Shown: piece by piece, positions 7,522-12,952 of the stretch
How the letters are laid out: each line of letters starts with the position of its first letter
Position numbering within the stretch: position 1 is the stretch's first letter
Assembly (NCBI GenBank): GCA_030825825.1
Contig: JAPJPE010000029.1
Location: 1 to 12,952, forward strand
DNA: 12,952 nt
Source: Streptococcus sp.
Lineage (GTDB): Bacteria > Bacillota > Bacilli > Lactobacillales > Streptococcaceae
Direction: 5' to 3'
Made by a program: the position numbers and the translations under genes
Notes under the pieces: generated by a model
What the model was told of the DNA's origin: nothing
Database searches by the model: none
Seen by the model: only the letters and a program-made list of their open reading frames with translations

Positions 7522-8556
7522 ATGCAAGCAATTACCGACACTAAACATCTGACGGTTCAAACTCTGCCTTCTATTCTTGTCTTGACAGGCGAGGATGTAG
7601 GTCAATTTGAATGGTTAAAAAAAGACATTTTAAAAAAAATAGGCTATGATCCCTCAGATTTGAATTATTCTTATTTTGATATGAAGGAAGCCTCCTATGC
7701 TGAGGTAGAGCTGGATTTGGTCAGTCTTCCCTTTTTCGCTGATGAAAAAATTGTGATTTTGGATCACTTATTGGATCTGACTACTGCCAAAAAACGCTAT
7801 TTAACAGATGAAGATCTGAAGCAATTTGAAAACTACCTGGAAAATCCTTCTGAATCGACCCATTTGCTGATCTTTGCAGAAGGGAAATTAGATAGTAAGC
7901 GTCGCTTGGTCAAACTCCTAAAACGGGATGCCCAAATCATTGAAGCGGCGACTCCTAAAGAGCAAGAGGTAAAGCGCTATTTTGCAAGCCAAGCCCAAGA
8001 ATTGGGCTTACACTTTGTGGGCGATTCCTTGGACCAGTTGCTCTTAAAATCTGGCTATGATTTTGGAGAGTTACAGAAGAATCTCGCTCTATTGCAGGCT
8101 TATAAAGAAGATGGTCAGATTACCCTCCAAGATATCGAGGAGGTTGTTCCAAAGTCCTTGCAAGATAATATTTTTGATCTGACACAGATGATTCTCAAAC
8201 GCCAAATCGATCAAGTCCGAAATTTGGTTAAGGATCTTCGCTTACAAGGAGAAGATGAAATAAAATTGATCGCTATTTTGTTGGGGCAATTCCGAATGTT
8301 TTCTCAAGTAAAAATATTTTCAGAAGAAGGTCAATCCGAAAGCCAAATCGTAGCGAGCTTGTCGGAGTTGTCAGGACGCAAGGTCAATCCATATCAGGTG
8401 AAGTTTGCCTTACGGGATAGCCGCAAGCTTTCCCTGTCCTTTTTGAAACAGGCCATGATGACCTTCATCGAGACGGATTATGCAATTAAAAGTGGAATGT
8501 ATGATAAAGACTACTTATTTGATGTGGCACTTTTAAAAGTGGCAAATAGCGTCTAA
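7522..8556 (+). CDS. holA: DNA polymerase III subunit delta
   Basis: A 344-residue delta subunit of the clamp-loader complex, which opens the beta sliding clamp during chromosome replication in the cytoplasm. The N-terminal half has the degenerate AAA+ fold of the family (about 18-140: ILVLTGEDVGQFEWLKKDI near the start, then SLPFFADEKIVIL at the typical clamp-contact region). The C-terminal half (about 210-340) is the helical collar, with DNIFDLTQMILKRQ and LIAILLGQFRMFSQVK. Delta lacks a functional Walker A, and none is seen. Length matches the usual 340 or so. The ATG at 7522 is preceded by only a modest GAGAG (7513-7517). It should be transcribed with the DUF805 gene from the promoter at 6835-6863. 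No terminator is visible before sodA. Confidence 0.95.
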   Translation: MQAITDTKHLTVQTLPSILVLTGEDVGQFEWLKKDILKKIGYDPSDLNYSYFDMKEASYAEVELDLVSLPFFADEKIVILDHLLDLTTAKKRYLTDEDLKQFENYLENPSESTHLLIFAEGKLDSKRRLVKLLKRDAQIIEAATPKEQEVKRYFASQAQELGLHFVGDSLDQLLLKSGYDFGELQKNLALLQAYKEDGQITLQDIEEVVPKSLQDNIFDLTQMILKRQIDQVRNLVKDLRLQGEDEIKLIAILLGQFRMFSQVKIFSEEGQSESQIVASLSELSGRKVNPYQVKFALRDSRKLSLSFLKQAMMTFIETDYAIKSGMYDKDYLFDVALLKVANSV

Positions 8557-8570
8557 ACATGAATGAAATT

Positions 8571-8604
8571 GCAAGCAGATTAGTTGAATAATTTAGCTGT
8601 TTGC
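8571..8604. repeat. imperfect dyad around the sodA -35
   Basis: GCAAGCAG (8571-8578) and CTGTTTGC (8597-8604) are inverted with one mismatch (a G-T wobble in RNA) around an 18-base centre that contains the sodA -35. It has no T tract, so it is not a standard terminator. It could be an operator or a weak hairpin at the 3' end of the holA transcript, or chance. Confidence 0.3.
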
Positions 8605-8612
8605 GTTATTAT
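8584..8612 (+). promoter_or_regulatory. sigma-A type promoter of sodA
   Basis: TTGAAT (8584-8589), a 17-base spacer and TATTAT (8607-8612) lie 32 bases before the sodA ATG. Spacing is ideal and four of six plus five of six positions match consensus. Confidence 0.72.
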
Positions 8613-8644
8613 CAAGTCAGTAATAAAGAAAAGAGGACCATAAA

Positions 8645-9250
8645 ATGGCTATCATTTTACCAGAATTACCATATGCTTATGATGCATTGGAACCTTATAT
8701 CGATGAAGAAACCATGCATTTGCACCATGATAAACACCATCAAACATATGTAAACAATGTGAATGCAGCTCTTGAAAAACATCCTGAAATTGGAGAAGAC
8801 CTTGAAAGCTTGTTAGCTAATGTTGAATCCATTCCAGCTGACATTCGCCAAGCTGTGATCAACAATGGTGGTGGTCATTTGAACCACGCTCTTTTCTGGG
8901 AATTGATGACTCCAGAACAAACAGCTCCTTCAGCAGAACTTGCTGCAGCTATTGATGCCACATTTGGTTCATTTGAAGACTTCAAAGCAGCCTTCACAGC
9001 AGCAGCAACGACACGTTTTGGTTCTGGCTGGGCATGGTTGGTTGTCAACAAAGAAGGTAAACTTGAAGTCACTTCAACAGCAAACCAAGATACACCGATC
9101 TCTGAAGGAAAAACACCAATCCTTGGTTTGGATGTTTGGGAACATGCCTACTACGTAAAATACCGTAATGTACGTCCTGACTACATCAAAGCTTTCTTCT
9201 CAGTGATCAACTGGAATAAAGTTAATGACTTGTTTGCAGCAGCAAAATAA
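8645..9250 (+). CDS. sodA: manganese superoxide dismutase
   Basis: A 201-residue cytoplasmic superoxide dismutase of the Fe/Mn family that converts superoxide to hydrogen peroxide and oxygen. The four metal ligands are present: His27, His81, Asp163 and His167, the last two in DVWEHAYY. Gly77 in NNGGGHLNH and Gln148 in ANQDTP are the pattern associated with manganese rather than iron enzymes, though streptococcal enzymes can be cambialistic. The ATG at 8645 follows AGAGGA at 8632-8637. It has its own promoter, a strong terminator and codon use like a well-expressed gene. It forms its own transcription unit behind holA. As lactic-type streptococci lack catalase, SodA is their main enzymatic defence against superoxide. 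Confidence 0.98.
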   Translation: MAIILPELPYAYDALEPYIDEETMHLHHDKHHQTYVNNVNAALEKHPEIGEDLESLLANVESIPADIRQAVINNGGGHLNHALFWELMTPEQTAPSAELAAAIDATFGSFEDFKAAFTAAATTRFGSGWAWLVVNKEGKLEVTSTANQDTPISEGKTPILGLDVWEHAYYVKYRNVRPDYIKAFFSVINWNKVNDLFAAAK

Positions 9251-9261
9251 TAAAATAAAGG

Positions 9262-9300
9262 AATCTATAAGAGCGACAATTGGCTCTTATAGATTTTTTT
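9262..9300 (+). terminator. strong intrinsic terminator after sodA
   Basis: A perfect 13-base-pair stem, AATCTATAAGAGC (9262-9274) with GCTCTTATAGATT (9283-9295), with an 8-base loop and followed by a T run to 9300. Confidence 0.94.
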
Positions 9301-9322
9301 GTTTGTATCCGGAAAATCGGAG

Positions 9323-9359
9323 TATAATTTCTTGCGTTTGGACAGGAAAATGATACACT
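9323..9359 (+). promoter_or_regulatory. candidate promoters of the HerA-like ATPase gene
   Basis: Two overlapping candidates lie in the 160 bases between the sodA terminator and the next gene. A perfect TATAAT sits at 9323-9328, but with no good -35 at proper spacing (TTGTAT at 9303 is only 14 bases away). An extended -10, TGATACACT, sits at 9351-9359 with TTGCGT 15 bases upstream. I cannot choose between them. The rest of the gap (about 9360-9447) shows only a short GCCC/GGGC hairpin at 9387-9402. Confidence 0.35.
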
Positions 9360-9460
9360 AGTAGGAGTGTGTCTTACTTATCAGAAGCCCAGTTTGAAGG
9401 GCCTAGACAAGGAAAAGATGACCGTTAAAATGAAAACTGAAACATTCAGGGAGAAATGAA

Positions 9461-10933
9461 ATGACTAGTATTACCATTACCAAAGGAGCAGTTGAGACGC
9501 CTATCTATTTACGGATGTTGAATCGTCATGGCTTGATTGCAGGAGCAACAGGGACAGGGAAAACAGTTACCCTCAAGGTCCTCACAGAAAAATTAAGCAA
9601 AGAGGGCATTCCGGTCTTTCTAGCTGATATCAAGGGAGATTTATCTGGTTTAGCCAAAGCGGGGCAATGGACTCCAAAACTGGAAGAACGTTACAAACTG
9701 CTTGGTCTCACAGATCCGTTTGAGCCGCAAGCCTTCCCTGTTCGATTGTGGGATGTCTTTGGCCAAGCTGGTCATCCTGTTCGTGCGACTGTCGAAGGAA
9801 TGGGGTCATTGCTTCTTTCTCGTCTGCTTGATTTGAATGAAACTCAATCAGGAATTCTTGCAATTGTCTTTAAAGTGGCTCAAGAGAAAGATTGGCCCTT
9901 GATTGATTTGAAGGACCTGCAAAGCCTTTTAAAGGAAGTCTATGAACACAGCTCAGACTATTCTGCCCAATATGGTAATATCACCAAACAATCTGTCGGT
10001 GCGATCCAAAGAAGCCTCTTGGTTCTTGAAGAAGAAGGAGCGGATCAGTTTTTCGGAGAGCCTGCACTTGATTTAAATGACTTTATGCAACTCGATGCAT
10101 CAGGGCGTGGGTATATCAATATTCTTTCGGCTACGAAGCTCTTTCATTCACCAAAATTGTATTCAACCTTTTTAATTTGGATGTTGTCTCGTCTCTTTGA
10201 AACACTTCCCGAGGTTGGGGATCCCGAAAAGTCAAAACTGGTTTTCTTCTTTGATGAAGCCCATCTTCTCTTTAAGGATGCAAGCAAGCTCTTTCTTGAG
10301 AAGGTTGAGCAAGTGGTGCGCCTGATTCGTTCTAAGGGTGTAGGGATTTACTTTATTACCCAAAATCCTCAAGATCTACCAGAATCTGTTTTGGCACAGC
10401 TTGGAAATCGTGTACAACATGCTCTTCGAGCTTATACACCAAAAGAAATGAAGGCCATCAAGGTGGCTGCCCAAAGTTTTCGTCCGAATCCAGACTTTGA
10501 TACAGAAACAGTGATCACAGAATTAGGGACAGGGGAAGCCTTGGTTTCTTTCCTCAATGAAAAGGGACAGCCTAGTGTGGTTGAGCGTGCTTATATTCTC
10601 TCTCCTCAATCGAGTTTTGACCTCTTAAATGAGAGTGAACAATTGGCCTTGATCACAACATCGCCTTTCCATCAAAAGTATGCGACGACGATTGATCGGG
10701 AATCTGCCTATGAAAAATTAGCAGCTAAAGCAAGCAAGGAAGCACAAGAAGAAGAGCAAAAAGAAGCAGAAAAAGAACGAGCTGCGGCGGAAAAAGCAGA
10801 GCAAAAACGCAGTCCAGGTCGCCCAAGAAAATCCAGTCTTGAAAAGGCAAAAGATTCCTTCTTGAGTTCCTTATTCAGGACGATTGCGCGTGAGATCGCT
10901 AAGCTGATTATGGGCTCCTTTAAACGGAAATAA
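9461..10933 (+). CDS. HerA/DUF853-type ATPase
   Basis: A 490-residue P-loop ATPase of the FtsK/HerA superfamily, matching the DUF853 (YjgR-like) group. Walker A is GATGTGKT (28-35). Walker B is VFFFDEAH (261-268), with the acidic pair Asp265-Glu266. The sensor-like TQNPQDLP starts at Thr300 and is followed by LGNRVQHALRA, a conserved stretch of the group. Residues about 420-452 are a Glu/Lys/Ala-rich coiled coil. The C terminus has SPGRPRKSS and an amphipathic basic helix; the GRPR stretch looks like an AT-hook but also occurs in this family elsewhere, as in E. coli YjgR (from memory). The ATG at 9461 follows AGGGAG (9448-9453). It is a single gene between sodA and a serine-hydrolase gene, with no NurA nuclease or other partner beside it. 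Motor or translocase activity is inferred from the family. The biological role of DUF853 proteins is not established. Confidence 0.9.
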   Translation: MTSITITKGAVETPIYLRMLNRHGLIAGATGTGKTVTLKVLTEKLSKEGIPVFLADIKGDLSGLAKAGQWTPKLEERYKLLGLTDPFEPQAFPVRLWDVFGQAGHPVRATVEGMGSLLLSRLLDLNETQSGILAIVFKVAQEKDWPLIDLKDLQSLLKEVYEHSSDYSAQYGNITKQSVGAIQRSLLVLEEEGADQFFGEPALDLNDFMQLDASGRGYINILSATKLFHSPKLYSTFLIWMLSRLFETLPEVGDPEKSKLVFFFDEAHLLFKDASKLFLEKVEQVVRLIRSKGVGIYFITQNPQDLPESVLAQLGNRVQHALRAYTPKEMKAIKVAAQSFRPNPDFDTETVITELGTGEALVSFLNEKGQPSVVERAYILSPQSSFDLLNESEQLALITTSPFHQKYATTIDRESAYEKLAAKASKEAQEEEQKEAEKERAAAEKAEQKRSPGRPRKSSLEKAKDSFLSSLFRTIAREIAKLIMGSFKRK

Positions 10934-10993
10934 GCCTTTTATGAAAAGAAAAAACCTTTTTAAAAAGAAACCGTTTTATCTTTCTGATAATTC

Positions 10994-11022
10994 TTGTTAT
11001 TTTCAGTAGAATCTTTTATAAT
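10994..11022 (+). promoter_or_regulatory. promoter abutting the serine-hydrolase start codon
   Basis: TTGTTA (10994-10999), a 17-base spacer and a perfect TATAAT (11017-11022). The -10 ends nine bases before the ATG at 11032, so transcription should begin about 2 to 4 bases upstream of, or at, the start codon. Confidence 0.72.
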
Positions 11023-11031
11023 TAATCTCGT

Positions 11032-12099
11032 ATGAAAAAATATTTTAATCTACGCTCGATCATGATTGCGGTCAGTATTTTATTGTGCTTAGTGGGAACA
11101 AGCGCACTGGGCTACTTGCATCTTACGCAACCAACAGCATCAGCAATTGAAAAAAAAGCAAAGAAAACAAAAGAAGCAAAAGAACAAGATATCGAAAAGT
11201 CTACCCCTGAGACGAAAAAACCGCGTGTCAAATCTCCTGAAGCTAAGCAAGCAGTAGTAGATGCAGACATGGAAACGATGAGTGCTTATGGCCTTGTCTA
11301 TGATTATGCTAATAAAGGCTTGGTAGAGGTTGTTCAGGATTTCCTAGCGGAAAGTGGAATTGATCCGTCACAAGTTGCTTTCACGTATCGCAATGCCATT
11401 ACTGGAGAGCAATTTGCTATGAATGATCTTCAACCAATGACGGCAGGAAGTACCTATAAGCTACCGTTGAACATGTTGGTGGTGGATGAGGTCACAAAGG
11501 GGAAACTCAATTTAACAGATCGGTTTGACATTAACAATACCTACTATGAATATGTAGGGGAACATGACAATTACGTTGCTGCCTTTGATGGAGCCATGTC
11601 TATCCCTGATATGCAACGCTATTCATTAGTTTACTCTGAAAATACCCCAGCCTATGCCTTGGCAGATCGTTTAGGGGGAATGGAGCAAGCGCGCAAGTTA
11701 TTCAGTCGCTATGGTCAATCTCGCTCACCAGAAGTCAAAACCTTTAGCGAAGATAATAAAACGACAACGGATTATTATATCCATGTCTTGCAATATCTTT
11801 GGAATCATCAAGAAAAATATGCAGATTTGTTGGAATTGATTGGGGAATCTTTCCCAGGTGAGTACTATAAGAAATTCTTGCCAGATTTGGTCATTCAACA
11901 AAAACCGGGCTATGTTGCGGAAGCGCTCAATGTGGATGCCATTGTCCATGAATCGACCCCTTATTTGGTTGCCATCTATACTGCAGGACTGGGTGGAACG
12001 ACCCCAGAAAGTTCTGAAATCAGTGGTGTTGGTCTTTATCAGTTGGGAGAACTAGCTTATGTCATCAATGAATGGCATCGTGTGAATATGAATGAATAA
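11032..12099 (+). CDS. membrane-anchored serine hydrolase, class A beta-lactamase fold
   Basis: A 355-residue protein with a basic start, one uncleaved-looking membrane anchor (about 9-30), a Lys/Glu-rich spacer (38-75) and an extracellular domain of the Beta-lactamase2 (PF13354) type. The active-site motifs are STYK (Ser140, Lys143), SEN (202-204) in place of SDN, and KPG (291-293) in place of KTG. The segment DNKTTTDYYIHVL corresponds to the RDTTTP region of class A enzymes, but I cannot find the E-x-x-N of the omega loop ahead of it, so true beta-lactamase activity is doubtful. A role on cell-wall peptides or as a DD-peptidase-like enzyme is more likely, and is inferred. No ribosome-binding site precedes the ATG at 11032, and the promoter's -10 lies only nine bases away, suggesting a leaderless mRNA. 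The next in-frame ATG (codon 11) also lacks a ribosome-binding site and would shorten the membrane anchor. A terminator follows the gene. Confidence 0.85.
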   Translation: MKKYFNLRSIMIAVSILLCLVGTSALGYLHLTQPTASAIEKKAKKTKEAKEQDIEKSTPETKKPRVKSPEAKQAVVDADMETMSAYGLVYDYANKGLVEVVQDFLAESGIDPSQVAFTYRNAITGEQFAMNDLQPMTAGSTYKLPLNMLVVDEVTKGKLNLTDRFDINNTYYEYVGEHDNYVAAFDGAMSIPDMQRYSLVYSENTPAYALADRLGGMEQARKLFSRYGQSRSPEVKTFSEDNKTTTDYYIHVLQYLWNHQEKYADLLELIGESFPGEYYKKFLPDLVIQQKPGYVAEALNVDAIVHESTPYLVAIYTAGLGGTTPESSEISGVGLYQLGELAYVINEWHRVNMNE

Positions 12100-12106
12100 T
12101 TGACGG

Positions 12107-12138
12107 AAGGTCTGAGGGTTGCTCAGACCTTTTCTTCT
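12107..12138 (+). terminator. intrinsic terminator after the serine-hydrolase gene
   Basis: A ten-base-pair stem, AAGGTCTGAG (12107-12116) with CTCAGACCTT (12122-12131), around a GGTTG loop, followed by the T-rich stretch TTTTCTTCT. Confidence 0.87.
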
Positions 12139-12189
12139 ATCACAGTAGCATAAAATTCACTTGGTGTTTCGAAATACTTTTCTGTTTTA

Positions 12190-12209
12190 AAGAGGCTTCT
12201 TTCCCTCTT
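12190..12209. repeat. small dyad upstream of the Crp/Fnr gene promoter
   Basis: AAGAGG (12190-12195) and CCTCTT (12204-12209) form a perfect inverted repeat around 8 bases, ending 15 bases before the extended -10 of the regulator gene and so covering the place of its missing -35. It could be an operator, including for autoregulation. It is short enough to be chance, and it does not resemble the TTGA-N6-TCAA type of Fnr/Crp site. Confidence 0.3.
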
Positions 12210-12223
12210 CTATCAAAAAAATA

Positions 12224-12232
12224 TGTTATACT
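12224..12232 (+). promoter_or_regulatory. extended -10 promoter of the Crp/Fnr regulator gene
   Basis: TGTTATACT is an extended -10 (TGn plus a hexamer with five of six matches) lying 29 bases before the ATG. No recognisable -35 is present at 17 bases, as is common when an extended -10 is used. Confidence 0.5.
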
Positions 12233-12261
12233 AATTAATAGTAATAAGAGGAAGTATAAAC

Positions 12262-12951
12262 ATGATTACAAAGGAAGATTACCAGTTGGTCCGCTCGCAT
12301 CCAGCCTTCTCTGCGTTGCCAGTGGAGCTATTTGATAAATTAGCTGTTGAAATTCATGCTAGGGATATCCAAAAAGGACAAATTTTATTTTATGCAGGAG
12401 ATAAGCGGGATCGCATTTTTCTTCTTTCAAAAGGCTTTGCTCGCATTGAGCAATTCGATTCGTCTGATCAATTTTCCTATATGGATTATATCAAGAAAGG
12501 GGCCCTGTTCCCTTATGGTGGGATGTTTCAGGATGAGCGTTACCACTATACAGCTAGTGCGGTGACAGATTTGCGTTGTTTCGTTATCCCCGTCAACCTC
12601 TATGAATTATCTGCCCAAGAGAGTAAGGAGCAGTTGCTCTTTATTACGAGAAAGCTCTCGTCAATTTTAGAATTTCAAGAGTTGCGTCTACGTAATGTCG
12701 TGACAGCTAGTGCCAGTGAGCGTGTGGTTCAATCTTTAGCTATCTTGTGCAAGGACTATGAAAGTTTAGGAAATCAACTTCCATTTCCAATCAGTATGAA
12801 GGAAATGGCCAAATTAGCGGCTACAACCCGAGAAACCGTCAATCAAGTTTTAAAGAAACTCATCGATTCTCATAAGATACAGTATGAGAGAAAACAATTA
12901 ACCTTTCTAGATACAGCCTACTTTTTAAAGAGTTTTAAAGAGATCAATTAA
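12262..12951 (+). CDS. Crp/Fnr family regulator, ArcR/FlpS-like
   Basis: A 229-residue cytoplasmic transcription factor, complete within the window. The N-terminal half (about 15-115) is a cyclic-nucleotide-binding-type beta-barrel (KGQILFYAGDKRDRIFLL), followed by a long dimer helix (about 115-150). The C-terminal winged helix-turn-helix has MKEMAKLAATTRETVNQVL (179-197), with TTRETVNQVLKKL as the recognition helix. Only two cysteines are present (106 and 163), with no N-terminal cluster, so it should not carry the oxygen-sensing iron-sulphur cluster of E. coli Fnr. The residues that bind cAMP in Crp are not evident. The sequence resembles streptococcal ArcR/FlpS, which activates the arginine deiminase genes (recognised from memory). 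If so, arcA should follow just beyond the window. The ATG at 12262 follows AGAGGAAG at about 12247-12254. It is separated from the upstream gene by a terminator. Confidence 0.88.
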   Translation: MITKEDYQLVRSHPAFSALPVELFDKLAVEIHARDIQKGQILFYAGDKRDRIFLLSKGFARIEQFDSSDQFSYMDYIKKGALFPYGGMFQDERYHYTASAVTDLRCFVIPVNLYELSAQESKEQLLFITRKLSSILEFQELRLRNVVTASASERVVQSLAILCKDYESLGNQLPFPISMKEMAKLAATTRETVNQVLKKLIDSHKIQYERKQLTFLDTAYFLKSFKEIN

Positions 12952-12952
12952 T

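Noticed and set aside
9387..9402. GCCC/GGGC hairpin as a riboswitch or attenuator ahead of the HerA-like ATPase gene
   Set aside because: It has only four base pairs, with no terminator or known riboswitch core nearby.
10807..10842. AT-hook-like GRPRK stretch in the HerA-like ATPase as a sign of an unusual DNA-binding fusion
   Set aside because: A similar GRPR-containing C terminus occurs, from memory, in YjgR-type DUF853 proteins, so it is likely a family feature.
10934..10990. Possible terminator after the HerA-like ATPase gene (AAACGG/CCGTTT and CTTTTTAAAAAG palindromes)
   Set aside because: The arms are A/T-only or widely spaced and no proper T tract follows, so I cannot support an intrinsic terminator.

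Overview
The window looks like chromosomal DNA of a Streptococcus from the mitis/sanguinis/parasanguinis side of the genus. The base composition is low to moderate GC. It carries a ComX-type late-competence promoter in front of comEA-comEC, an Exp7-like P-type ATPase, a Mn-type SodA and an ArcR/FlpS-like Crp/Fnr regulator. From memory, the order plsC-comEA-comEC-holA-sodA also occurs in other streptococci such as S. mutans. The species cannot be settled by eye. I see no prophage, insertion sequence, CRISPR array, tRNA or rRNA, and there is no gene-free stretch longer than about 210 bases.

Layout. (1) 37-567 (+) encodes a small DUF4352-type lipoprotein, convergent with (2) 599-2938 (-), an Exp7-like P-type ATPase; the two share a near-perfect bidirectional terminator. 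(3) 3112-3858 (+) encodes a PlsC-type acyltransferase, divergent from the ATPase, with its own promoter and terminator. (4) A perfect TACGAATA box lies six bases beyond that terminator's T tract and drives the overlapping comEA-comEC pair (3925-6820), the DNA receptor and channel of natural transformation. (5) A DUF805 membrane protein (6896-7498) and holA, the clamp-loader delta subunit (7522-8556), follow. A promoter inside the comEC-DUF805 gap may uncouple the housekeeping holA from competence. (6) sodA (8645-9250) has its own promoter and a strong terminator. (7) 9461-10933 encodes a solitary HerA/DUF853-type ATPase. (8) 11032-12099 encodes a membrane-anchored class A beta-lactamase-fold protein whose promoter sits so close to the ATG that the mRNA is probably leaderless. 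(9) 12262-12951 encodes a Crp/Fnr regulator that probably precedes an arginine deiminase operon beyond the window.

Most of the window is ordinary streptococcal core genome, and I find no convincing new multi-gene system. The points most worth a second look are the likely leaderless serine-hydrolase mRNA, the lysine at the usual cation-ligand position in TM4 of the ATPase, the altered motif III of the acyltransferase, the solitary HerA-like ATPase, a 21-codon ORF with a strong ribosome-binding site between comEC and the DUF805 gene, and two dyads at promoters.
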